A DNA stretch of 64,000 nt, taken from contig NZ_SUPL01000007.1 in NCBI RefSeq assembly GCF_005047595.1, forward strand, positions 1 through 64,000, read 5' to 3'. Both the position numbers and the translations under genes were made by a program. The DNA comes from Pontimicrobium aquaticum (GTDB lineage: Bacteria > Bacteroidota > Bacteroidia > Flavobacteriales > Flavobacteriaceae). Below are positions 54,022 to 61,070 of this stretch, in pieces. The notes beneath the pieces are model-generated. The model worked only from the letters and a program-made list of their open reading frames with translations, made no database searches and was not told where the DNA came from. How positions within the stretch are numbered: the first letter of the stretch is position 1; each line of letters starts with the position of its first letter.

Positions 54022-54561
54022 ATGATTTTCTTGCTTATGATATTTCTAACTAACATCACACAGATACAGCCATTGAATACAATCTATAACTTTAAAGAAA
54101 GTAAAAGTGTTCAAGATTGGTATATTGTTGATGATAGGGTAATGGGAGGATTATCTAAAGGGAATATTAAAATTAGTGATTCAGGTACAGCTATTTATTA
54201 TGGAGATGTAACAACGGCTAATAACGGTGGGTTTTCTTCTTTAAGACATCAATTTAAATCAAAGAATGTATCTAATTATAAAGCTGTGGTCATTAGGTTA
54301 AAAGGAGATGAGAAAACATACCAATTTAGAATTAAAAGCAATATTAATCAGCGTTATTCGTATGTTTCAAGCTTTAAAACTAATAGAGAATGGGAAACCA
54401 TAATTATTCCTTTTGAAAATTTTGTACCTCAATTTAGAGGTTATAGAGTAAATGTTCCTAAATATGATGGAAAGCAAATGCAAGAAATTGCATTTCTTCT
54501 TGGAAATAAGCTTAACGAATCATTCCAATTAGAGATAGAAAGCATCAATTTAGTTAAGTAA
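54022..54561 (+). CDS. CIA30-family protein
   Basis: 179 aa. A short hydrophobic N terminus (MIFLLMIFLTNITQIQPLNT) precedes a beta-jelly-roll of the CIA30/NDUFAF1 family: WYIVDDRVMGGLSKGN (the conserved W-x(3)-DxVMGGxS), ANNGGFSSLRHQF, and FRGYRVNVPKYDGKQMQEIAFLLGNK. In eukaryotes the family assists complex I assembly; bacterial members are not assigned and resemble carbohydrate-binding folds. Own promoter element at 53982; the M28 gene follows 76 bp later. Confidence 0.85.
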   Translation: MIFLLMIFLTNITQIQPLNTIYNFKESKSVQDWYIVDDRVMGGLSKGNIKISDSGTAIYYGDVTTANNGGFSSLRHQFKSKNVSNYKAVVIRLKGDEKTYQFRIKSNINQRYSYVSSFKTNREWETIIIPFENFVPQFRGYRVNVPKYDGKQMQEIAFLLGNKLNESFQLEIESINLVK

Positions 54562-54637
54562 TTACATCTTTTTTACCAAATTCATTCATTGGTTATTGTT
54601 TTATTTTTAACTTTAAGAATATTTAAAACACCAACCA

Positions 54638-56287
54638 ATGATTATGCTAAGAAACCACATCGCTCTCATTCTTTGCCTATGTGCTATGCTATTTACAGGA
54701 TGTAAAGAAGAAGCTACTTTCAATGATAAAACATTAGCTGAGTTTTCAAACTCTGTAAAACCAGAAGACATAAGGCACCATATTGCTGTACTTGCAGATG
54801 ATAGCTTAAAAGGAAGACTTCCTGGAACTCCTCAATATAAGCAAGCCATGGAGTATGTAGCCAATAAATATAAAGAATTTGGTATTTCTCCAATTGGAGA
54901 CAGCGAAGGAAGCACCTATTATCAAACACTAACTTTGAGAAAATCAGTGGTTAAGAATGAGCAATCTTACATGGTGTTGAATGAGAAAGATACTTTGCAG
55001 GTTGGAGAAGATTATTTTTTCACAGGCAATGCCAACGAAATTTTAACTGAATTTTCAGGTGAATTGGTTATTGCTGGTTTTGGTGTTCAAGCATCAGAAT
55101 ATGGGTTTGATGATTTCGAAAATTTAGATGTAAAAGGAAAAATTGTAGCTATATTTAGTGGTGCTCCAAGTTCTTTACCAGCAAGTGAAAGAGCTTATTT
55201 TAGTAATACAAATACCAAAATAACAACACTAGATAATTTGGGAGCAAAAGGTATATTGTTTGTTACAGCTCCAGGAGGAAGAGGAAATTTTAAAGGAAGC
55301 TATAATAGAATGTCTCAAAGAGGTATTAACAGTGTGCTATTGCCAAATGGTACAGCTTTAGGAAGATCAAATTTTGGAAACATGGCTTTTGGAGGTTATT
55401 TTAATTGGTCATCTTTAACTAAACTTACAGGAATAACAGAAGAAGATTGGAAAGATTATAGTGAGAAAGGTAACACTCTAAAGCAGCCAACTAATATAGT
55501 TCACTTAAACGGAAAAGTAGTAACAACACTATCACAATTTGAAAGCGCCAATGTTCTTGGTTTATTGGAAGGCGAGGAGCTTAAAGACGAATATATTGTG
55601 CATACTGCGCATTTGGATCACGTAGGTATAGGCAGACCAATTAATGGAGATTCTATTTATAATGGTGCTCACGATAATGCTTCAGGTATAAGTGCTATGA
55701 TTGAAATCGCTAGATTATATAGTAAGTTACCATCAAAACCAAAACGTTCAGTAATATTTGCTGCAGTTACTGCTGAAGAAATGGGATTATTAGGTTCTAA
55801 ATACCTTGCTGTAAATCCGCCTGTTGCTCAAGAAAAGATTATTGCAAACGTCAATACAGATATGCCTACTTTAATAGCTCCAATGTTATCTGTAGAGCCT
55901 TTAGGAGCAGAGCAAAGTAGTATTATGAGTGTGGTAGAAAGAGCTACAAAGCAACTAGATTTAAGGATAGATCCAGACCATATGCCAGAACAAGTTAGGT
56001 TTGTACGAAGTGATAACCTAAATTTTGTATTAGAAGGTATTCCTGCGTTACGTATGAAATATGGGTTAAAAACTGAAACTTCTGAAACAGGTTTAGATTC
56101 TATTATTAACGATTTTACTAAAAATCATTACCATAAACCATCAGATGAATTAAGAGATGGCATGTTTAATTTTGATGCAGCCAAAACCTATGTAAGATTG
56201 CAGTTTATGAATAGTTATCTCATAAATGTATCAGAAGAACAACCAACATGGAATGAAGATTCATTCTTTAGAAAGTTTAAAAAATAA
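54638..56287 (+). CDS. M28-family zinc aminopeptidase, lipoprotein
   Basis: 549 aa (Met3 at 54644 is an equally likely start). Lipobox LFTGCKEE gives a lipid-anchored exported enzyme. A PA domain is inserted at about 130-300 (ELVIAGFGVQASEYGFDDFEN; LGAKGILFVTAP). The M28 dizinc site is complete: HTAHLDHVG, YNGAHDNASG (bridging Asp), TAEEMGLLGS (Glu-Glu) and NTDMPT, with a late NHYHKPSDEL His. It should remove N-terminal residues from peptides in the periplasm. TAACTTTA at 54608-54615 is a weak -7 element. Convergent with the next gene, 2 bp apart. Confidence 0.92.
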   Translation: MIMLRNHIALILCLCAMLFTGCKEEATFNDKTLAEFSNSVKPEDIRHHIAVLADDSLKGRLPGTPQYKQAMEYVANKYKEFGISPIGDSEGSTYYQTLTLRKSVVKNEQSYMVLNEKDTLQVGEDYFFTGNANEILTEFSGELVIAGFGVQASEYGFDDFENLDVKGKIVAIFSGAPSSLPASERAYFSNTNTKITTLDNLGAKGILFVTAPGGRGNFKGSYNRMSQRGINSVLLPNGTALGRSNFGNMAFGGYFNWSSLTKLTGITEEDWKDYSEKGNTLKQPTNIVHLNGKVVTTLSQFESANVLGLLEGEELKDEYIVHTAHLDHVGIGRPINGDSIYNGAHDNASGISAMIEIARLYSKLPSKPKRSVIFAAVTAEEMGLLGSKYLAVNPPVAQEKIIANVNTDMPTLIAPMLSVEPLGAEQSSIMSVVERATKQLDLRIDPDHMPEQVRFVRSDNLNFVLEGIPALRMKYGLKTETSETGLDSIINDFTKNHYHKPSDELRDGMFNFDAAKTYVRLQFMNSYLINVSEEQPTWNEDSFFRKFKK

Positions 56288-56289
56288 AT

Positions 56290-56568
56290 TTAAGCACTCG
56301 CATTACGCTTACTCATAATAATATCTTTAATATGCAATAAGCTACTCACAATAGCTTTAAGTTCGAAATGTAAAAACTGTTTATTCTTCTTGCTAAAGTG
56401 AGCAATATGATAGGAGTAAAGGTTGTGCTTTCCCTTTTTTATTTTAATAAAAAACGTATCTTTTTCTGCATCAAACACAACAGAACTTTTGTAATTGCTT
56501 TCAATTAAAAACCAATACGATAGGCTGTTTATTTGGTTGAATAATGATAAGTTAGCGTCCATAATCAA
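56290..56568 (-). CDS. Small cytosolic protein, hypothetical
   Basis: 92 aa (90 if Met3 at 56562 is used). No signal peptide or transmembrane segment. An N-terminal helix and central beta-like stretch (SVVFDAEKDTFFIKIKKGKHN) are followed by a helix with LHFELKAIVSSLLHIKDIIM. No family recognised. It lies convergent with the M28 gene and divergent from the accessory cassette; amino acid composition is normal for the genome, so it is probably real. Confidence 0.6.
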   Translation of the reverse strand: MIMDANLSLFNQINSLSYWFLIESNYKSSVVFDAEKDTFFIKIKKGKHNLYSYHIAHFSKKNKQFLHFELKAIVSSLLHIKDIIMSKRNASA

Positions 56569-56772
56569 ATAGTTAATGAGGTTGTAAATCTATCTTCAAT
56601 TTATACCAACATTATCTACATTCAAACTTTATTTGTTCAATAACATTACTTGCTCGATAAAAAGATGTTAGATTAAAATTTATCGGATAAAGTGAATGCT
56701 CTCTTTCATACAATCAAAAAATAATAGTAAAAAACACGCAATTTGCCTTGTAAAAATAGGGTGCAACAAAAA

Positions 56773-56830
56773 TGTCCATTCATTAGCGAATATCGTCCAT
56801 TTATTAACCCTTAAAGAGTCCTCATCTTTG
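56773..56830 (+). promoter_or_regulatory. AraC-type promoter with tandem GTCCA half-sites, copy 1
   Basis: Direct repeats GTCCA at 56774-56778 and 56795-56799, exactly 21 bp apart, with similar flanks (AATGTCCATT and ATCGTCCATTTATTAAC). A -7-like CATCTTTG lies at 56823-56830, 28 bp from the second repeat start and 41 bp before the isochorismatase-like start codon. The same arrangement with identical spacings is found at 57739-57796. A 21-bp direct-repeat spacing with the proximal site against the -33 region is the classical geometry of an AraC-family activator; the AraC protein at 59400-60281 is the natural candidate (inference). Confidence 0.7.
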
Positions 56831-56870
56831 TACCATAAAATTAAGTTTAACAAAAAGAACATTTAATACA

Positions 56871-57608
56871 ATGAAAAATTTATTTAAAACATTAGTAATG
56901 TTTGTTATGGGAGTAACAAGCGTTTTTGCACAATTGCCAGAACCAGGATTTATTATTGACGAGCATACAGCAATCGTTATAACAGATCCACAAAACGATT
57001 TTTTAAGTCCTGATGGCGTTGCTTGGGGAGCTGTTGGAGAAAGTGTTATGGAAAATAATACTATTGAAAATTTAGAAACTATTTTTAAGTTAGGAGAGCA
57101 GTATAATATTCCCGTATTTATTTCTCCACATTACTATTACGAGCATGACCATGTTTGGAAATTTGAAGGTACTCTTGAAAAATTAATGCACAACATTAAT
57201 ATGTTTGATAGAGGAGATCAATTAAACACTAGAGGATTTAAAGGATCTGGTGCAGACTGGTTACCACGTTACAAAAAATACATCAACAAAGACGGTGTAG
57301 TTATTTCAAGTCCTCATAAAGTTTTTGGTTCTGAGTCTAATGATTTAGCATTACAATTAAGAAAACAAAAAATTGACAAAGTAATATTAGCAGGAATGTC
57401 TGGTAATCTTTGTGCAGAATCACACATGCGTGAATTAATTGAAAATGGTTTTGAAGTTGCCGTTGTAGGTGATGCAACTGCTTCTGCAAAATTACCAGGA
57501 TTAGATGGTAATCAAGCAGCTCAAACTAATTACAAATTAATTTCAAGTAAATTATATACTACTGAAGAACTTGTAAAAGAGTTAAAAATGCACAAAACAA
57601 AAATGTAA
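56871..57608 (+). CDS. Exported isochorismatase-fold cysteine hydrolase
   Basis: 245 aa with signal peptide MKNLFKTLVMFVMGVTSVFAQ. The isochorismatase-like fold is shown by ITDPQNDFLSP (catalytic Asp region), SPHKVFG (catalytic Lys) and MSGNLCAESHMRELIENGF (catalytic Cys), so the D-K-C triad is intact. Family enzymes hydrolyse amides or ethers of small molecules (nicotinamidase, isochorismatase, carbamoyl-type). An exported form is unusual. First gene of the cassette, controlled by the AraC-type promoter at 56773 and closed by a terminator at 57651. Confidence 0.88.
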   Translation: MKNLFKTLVMFVMGVTSVFAQLPEPGFIIDEHTAIVITDPQNDFLSPDGVAWGAVGESVMENNTIENLETIFKLGEQYNIPVFISPHYYYEHDHVWKFEGTLEKLMHNINMFDRGDQLNTRGFKGSGADWLPRYKKYINKDGVVISSPHKVFGSESNDLALQLRKQKIDKVILAGMSGNLCAESHMRELIENGFEVAVVGDATASAKLPGLDGNQAAQTNYKLISSKLYTTEELVKELKMHKTKM

Positions 57609-57650
57609 GTTTTTATAACCTACAGGGATTAAATTAAGATTAGTAGCAAA

Positions 57651-57685
57651 AGGGCAGGATCAAATAAATAGGTCTTGCCTTTTTT
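57651..57685 (+). terminator. Rho-independent terminator
   Basis: Stem AGGGCAGGA / TCTTGCCTT (9 pairs with two G-U) around a 13-nt loop, followed by TTTTT. It separates the isochorismatase-like gene from the second AraC-type promoter at 57739, so the two transcription units are independent but share regulation. Confidence 0.7.
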
Positions 57686-57738
57686 AATGTTTTTTTAACG
57701 CAACTCTTTGATAATGAGTATGTATTAAAAGGGAAAAA

Positions 57739-57796
57739 TGTCCACCAAATAATGTTTTTTGTCCATTTTATTAACACTATCGATGTTACATCTTTG
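57739..57796 (+). promoter_or_regulatory. AraC-type promoter with tandem GTCCA half-sites, copy 2
   Basis: GTCCA at 57740-57744 and 57761-57765, 21 bp apart, then CATCTTTG at 57789-57796, 28 bp from the second repeat start. Flanks match copy 1 (AAAAATGTCCA; GTCCATTT(T)ATTAAC). The AhpD-like start codon is 43 bp after the -7 element. The spacing from half-site to half-site to -7 element is identical in the two promoters, which is unlikely by chance. Confidence 0.7.
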
Positions 57797-57838
57797 TAGT
57801 GTCAATAATGACAAACAATATATTTAAAATTAAAACTT

Positions 57839-58384
57839 ATGACACGTTTAAATGCATTAGATCCAAACGAAGCAACAGGAAGATCTAAAGAACTATTTGA
57901 AGGAATTAAAAACAAATTAGGAATGGTTCCTAACATGATGAGAACTATGGGTAACTCTTCTGCTGTATTAGAAGGTTATTTAAATCTTAGCGATTCTCTA
58001 AGTAAAAGCTCACTTGGGAGTAAAACAGGAGAGTTAATTGCTTTAACAGTAGCCGAAACAAATGCTTGTAATTATTGCTTATCTGCACATTCATTTATTG
58101 GTGAAAAATTAGCTAACATAGACACTACTTCTTTAGCAGAAGCTAGACATGGAAAAAACAATGATGAAAAAGTTGAAGCAGCTTTAACTTTTGCAAAAAC
58201 TTTAGTAAACAAGGCTGGTAAAGTGAGTGATGAAGATGTACAAGCTATAAAAGCTGCTGGATATTCTGATGGAGCTGTTGGTGAAATAGTAGCACACGTA
58301 GCTCTAAATATATTAACAAATTACTTTAACAATACAGCAAATACTGATATTGACTTCCCTGCCGTTAAAGCAGCAGAATTTTAA
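57839..58384 (+). CDS. Carboxymuconolactone decarboxylase / AhpD-like protein
   Basis: 181 aa. The redox motif ACNYCLSAH (CxxC plus His, about residues 78-86) and the helix ELIALTVAE before it are those of the AhpD/CMD superfamily, which can act as thiol peroxidase partners. A further conserved-looking GKVSDEDVQAIKAAGYSDGAV follows and ends TALNILTNYFNNTA-like (HVALNILTNYFNN). No signal peptide, so cytosolic. Peroxidase or disulfide-exchange activity is inferred. It is followed by a YHS protein 31 bp downstream in the same unit. Confidence 0.9.
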   Translation: MTRLNALDPNEATGRSKELFEGIKNKLGMVPNMMRTMGNSSAVLEGYLNLSDSLSKSSLGSKTGELIALTVAETNACNYCLSAHSFIGEKLANIDTTSLAEARHGKNNDEKVEAALTFAKTLVNKAGKVSDEDVQAIKAAGYSDGAVGEIVAHVALNILTNYFNNTANTDIDFPAVKAAEF

Positions 58385-58415
58385 GCATAAAGAAAAATAA
58401 TCTAAAAAAAATAAA

Positions 58416-58880
58416 ATGAAAACTATAAAATTAATTTTAAGTTTGGTTACTATACTAGCTATAGGTAACAGTGTTGATGCTCAAATTCCACCAGTTGATA
58501 AGAACAAAGTAGCCATTGGAGGTTATGATGTAGTATCTTACTTCTCTGGTGAAGCAAAAAGAGGTTTTGAAAGCTTTTCAGCTCAAAATAAAGGAATAAC
58601 TTACTATTTCCATACTAAGGCTAATAGAGCAGCATTTCAAAAATCTCCAGAACGTTATTTACCACAATTTGGAGGGTATTGTGCTTGGGGTGTTGGAGCT
58701 AAATCAGCTAAATTCCCAATAGATCCAGAATCATACGATATTATAGATGGAAAACTATACTTGTTTTTCAACGCTCCATTTAACGGAGAACAATTTAATA
58801 CTATTTTAGATTGGAACAAACGAACAACAGAATTACATATGGCTGCCCATAAAAATTGGGGAAAAGTCAAAAATATGTAG
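58416..58880 (+). CDS. Exported YHS-domain protein
   Basis: 154 aa with signal peptide MKTIKLILSLVTILAIGNSVDA. A YHS-type fold follows: AIGGYDVVSYFSGEAKRG, TYYFHTKANRAAFQKSPERYLPQFGGYCAWG (about 66-95, with the invariant GGYCA), then PIDPESYDIIDGKLYLFFN. YHS proteins may bind metal or haem-like ligands through the Cys and are common in redox and heavy-metal clusters. Periplasmic. Coding region is closed by a terminator 17 bp downstream. Confidence 0.9.
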   Translation: MKTIKLILSLVTILAIGNSVDAQIPPVDKNKVAIGGYDVVSYFSGEAKRGFESFSAQNKGITYYFHTKANRAAFQKSPERYLPQFGGYCAWGVGAKSAKFPIDPESYDIIDGKLYLFFNAPFNGEQFNTILDWNKRTTELHMAAHKNWGKVKNM

Positions 58881-58897
58881 TAGTGATTTTCATGTTT

Positions 58898-58937
58898 GGG
58901 CAAGTGTAATCTTTTGATGCACTTGTCCTTTTTTTTT
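58898..58937 (+). terminator. Rho-independent terminator or attenuator
   Basis: Stem GGGCAAGTG / CACTTGTCC (9 pairs, one G-U) with a 13-nt loop and a run of nine T. It lies between the YHS gene and the DUF1348 gene, 80 bp apart on the same strand. No separate promoter is obvious before the latter, so readthrough may set the level of the distal genes including araC. Confidence 0.8.
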
Positions 58938-58959
58938 AAAATTTTTAAAAACATATACT

Positions 58960-59376
58960 ATGACAATAGAAAAAAAATATCCGATACCACCATTCACGGA
59001 AAAAACAGCAAGAGAAAAAGTACAAATGGCTGAAGATGCTTGGAATAGCAAAAACCCTGAGAAGGTATCTAAAGCTTATACAATAGACACTGCTTGGAGA
59101 AATAAATCAGAGTTTATTAATGGAAGAGAAGATGTTGTAGCCTTTCTTACCAATAAGTGGCAACACGAACTAAACTATAAGCTAAAAAAAGATTTATGGG
59201 CTTTTACAGATAATAAAATTGCTGTGCGCTTTGAATATGAATTTCAAAACAATGAAGGTCAATGGTTTAGAGCTTATGGGAATGAAAATTGGGAATTCGA
59301 TAAAAATGGCTTAATGAAAAAACGCTATGCCAGTATTAATTATCTTTCAATAAATCCGACAGAAAGAAAACTATAA
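58960..59376 (+). CDS. DUF1348 / SnoaL-like (NTF2 fold) protein
   Basis: 138 aa. The sequence has DUF1348 hallmarks: [76 protein letters not shown], and [26 protein letters not shown]. These proteins have the cone-shaped NTF2/SnoaL fold, with a pocket able to bind a small ligand. Cytosolic. No catalytic residue can be assigned. It is 23 bp before the AraC gene, so both are cotranscribed. Confidence 0.87.
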   Translation: MTIEKKYPIPPFTEKTAREKVQMAEDAWNSKNPEKVSKAYTIDTAWRNKSEFINGREDVVAFLTNKWQHELNYKLKKDLWAFTDNKIAVRFEYEFQNNEGQWFRAYGNENWEFDKNGLMKKRYASINYLSINPTERKL

Positions 59377-59399
59377 CTATAAATTAATAATTTTACAGC

Positions 59400-60281
59400 A
59401 TGGAAATATATAACACATACACACTCATTAACAAACAAACAGATAACTTAGCGTTTAAGCTTTTTTCTTTTGAAGGCAATTGTCAATTTGATGATGTTAA
59501 TCGTTATAATTACTATTCTTTAGTATGGATAAAAAAGGGAAGTGGTGTAGCCAAGGTAGATTTTACAGAATATAATTTTACTCAAGATACTATGTTTGCT
59601 ATAACACCTTATCAGCCCTTTATGTTTATTGAAAAGGAACAGTTAGAGGGTGTTGTGTTAAATTTTCATCCCGATTTTTTTTGTATTCATAAACATCACG
59701 AACAAGTAGCCTGTAATGGTGTGCTTTTTAACAACATTTACAATCCGCCAATGTTGTGTGTTCATGATGATACACGAAAAGATTTTGAAATGCTCATTTC
59801 ACATATGAAAACAGAGGTACAAAAGTCGGATTTAGCTCAATATGAATTATTGGTTTCTTATTTAAAAATATTTTTAATCAATGCCTCTAGAGCAAAAGTG
59901 CAGCAACAACCTGAAGTTTTAACTACAGTTCCAGACAGTAATGAACCCTTTAAGCTTCAAAAGTTAAAAAACCTCATAGAAACTCATTATAAAACCAAGC
60001 ATTCAGCTAGTGAATATGCCGAGTTATTAAATATAAGCCCAAAAGCTTTAGCTAAGATTACAAAAAATCATTTCAACAAAACCTTAACCAATTTAATTTC
60101 TGAAAGAATTATAATTGAGGCAAAAAGAGAGTTATACTTAACAAATAAATCTGTAAAGGAAATCGCTTATACGTTAGGTTACGATGACGAACATTATTTT
60201 AGCCGATTCTTTAAAAATAAAGCCGATATTTCCCCAACAATATATAGGGAAACAGTAGGTTTTGCTCGAGCAAGTAGTTAA
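59400..60281 (+). CDS. AraC-family transcriptional regulator
   Basis: 293 aa. The N-terminal part (about 1-150) has a cupin-like sensing fold (YSLVWIKKGSGVAKVDFTEYNF; PFMFIEKEQLEGVVLNFHPD). The C-terminal 100 residues are an AraC HTH pair: HSASEYAELLNISPKALAKITKNHFNKT and SVKEIAYTLGYDDEHYFSRFFKNKADISPTIYRE. It presumably binds the GTCCA pairs at 56774-56799 and 57740-57765. No such pair precedes this gene itself, but it can be reached by readthrough from the second promoter. Confidence 0.92.
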   Translation: MEIYNTYTLINKQTDNLAFKLFSFEGNCQFDDVNRYNYYSLVWIKKGSGVAKVDFTEYNFTQDTMFAITPYQPFMFIEKEQLEGVVLNFHPDFFCIHKHHEQVACNGVLFNNIYNPPMLCVHDDTRKDFEMLISHMKTEVQKSDLAQYELLVSYLKIFLINASRAKVQQQPEVLTTVPDSNEPFKLQKLKNLIETHYKTKHSASEYAELLNISPKALAKITKNHFNKTLTNLISERIIIEAKRELYLTNKSVKEIAYTLGYDDEHYFSRFFKNKADISPTIYRETVGFARASS

Positions 60282-60302
60282 ATAACCCACGCCAAATTAA
60301 TC

Positions 60303-60683
60303 ATGAAATTTACAGTACAAGAAAAGGTTTTAAATACGTCTTTTTTGGAAGCCTATAATACCATAAAAGAACAAATAGTTAGCCATGGGTTTTTATTGTT
60401 ACACGAAATCGATACTACACAAATAGTTTCAAAACATGGCATTGATATAGCTCCATTAAAACAGTTGCTGTTTTTTGATCCAAAGTATATCTCACAAATT
60501 ATGGACAGTGACTATTTAGCTATTAATGATATTCCTTTAAAGTTTGTTATTAGTTACAAAGGTGAACGTACTACTAGTATTAGTTATCAAAATCCTGCTA
60601 AAAACTTAACAGATTATAATCTTAAAAACTCTATAAAAGAAGAGTTGTTAGAGCGTGTTCAAGCATTACTTGAGGATTTATAG
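60303..60683 (+). CDS. DUF302-like protein
   Basis: 126 aa, cytosolic. Alternating strand-helix pattern of the DUF302 family: AYNTIKEQIVSHGFLLLHEIDTT, PLKQLLFFDPKYISQIMDSDYLAI, IPLKFVISYKGERTTSISY and NPAKNLTDY. Function is unknown for the family. It follows the AraC gene by 21 bp and ends the cassette; the sequence beyond (60688-60846) is a broken thioredoxin-family remnant. Confidence 0.75.
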   Translation: MKFTVQEKVLNTSFLEAYNTIKEQIVSHGFLLLHEIDTTQIVSKHGIDIAPLKQLLFFDPKYISQIMDSDYLAINDIPLKFVISYKGERTTSISYQNPAKNLTDYNLKNSIKEELLERVQALLEDL

Positions 60684-60687
60684 GTAA

Positions 60688-60846
60688 TTTAAATTAAAGT
60701 CTATTTCGTTTAGTTATGCAAATAGGCAGAGTGCAGACTTATTTGTATTTAATAGAAACCTCGAACTGCTTTACCGTGGTAGATTCGACGAAACACGACC
60801 TAATAGTGAATATTTGTACTATAATGTTCTGCGTTATGTAACTTGA
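60688..60846 (+). pseudogene. Remnant of a thioredoxin-family (redoxin) gene, 3' end only
   Basis: An open frame of 52 codons ending at TGA 60844-60846 translates to a C-terminal piece with ADLFVFNRNLELLYRGRFDE and then TRPNS. This matches the (C)TPDLFVFD..L.YRGRFDDTRP strand of AhpC/TSA-like redoxin-domain proteins, where the Cys is replaced by Ser. There is no start codon, no CxxC and no N-terminal half. It is a decayed fragment at the border between the AraC cassette and the restriction-modification island. Confidence 0.6.
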
Positions 60847-61025
60847 GCTTTGGTTAAAAGCGAAAGTCCTTCTATATTTTTTTAAAAAATTTTACTCCAA
60901 AAGTTTCTTTACGATGTAAATGGAACACTCTTTACACGCAGCGACAGTAGGAGAGTAGTGTAATGTGTGTGGAATGGTTAATTAAGTTGGTATAAAAAAT
61001 AAAAAAAGGATTAGGATTGTAATCT
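60847..61025. other. Non-coding junction before the restriction-modification genes
   Basis: About 180 bp without a usable ORF or recognisable RNA. It contains a somewhat less AT-rich patch (ACACGCAGCGACAGTAGGAG at 60936-60955) and a T/A-rich stretch at 60880-60895. No integrase, direct-repeat duplication or tRNA end was seen that would mark an attachment site. Confidence 0.4.
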
Positions 61026-61065
61026 GTGTATTATTATTATTGCTATAGCGTTTAAAAAAATACAC
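61026..61065. promoter_or_regulatory. 40-bp dyad operator before the methyltransferase gene
   Basis: Perfectly centred symmetry around 61045.5: outer arms GTGTATT (61026-61032) and AATACAC (61059-61065), inner palindrome GCTATAGC (61042-61049), with 9 bp between inner and outer elements on each side. It ends 5 bp before the ATG at 61071. As the encoded protein starts with an HTH domain, this is a good candidate for autorepression. Binding by the protein is inferred. Confidence 0.6.
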
Positions 61066-61070
61066 GGTTA

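Noticed and set aside
56655-56685. Inverted repeat CGATAAA/TTTATCG upstream of the cassette as an operator.
   Set aside because: Only 7 bp with a 17-nt gap in AT-rich sequence and not repeated at the second promoter; the GTCCA pairs explain regulation better.
60936-61000. GC-richer patch before the methyltransferase as a tRNA or attachment site.
   Set aside because: No cloverleaf, no TTCRANNC box, no duplicated flank; left as a non-coding junction.
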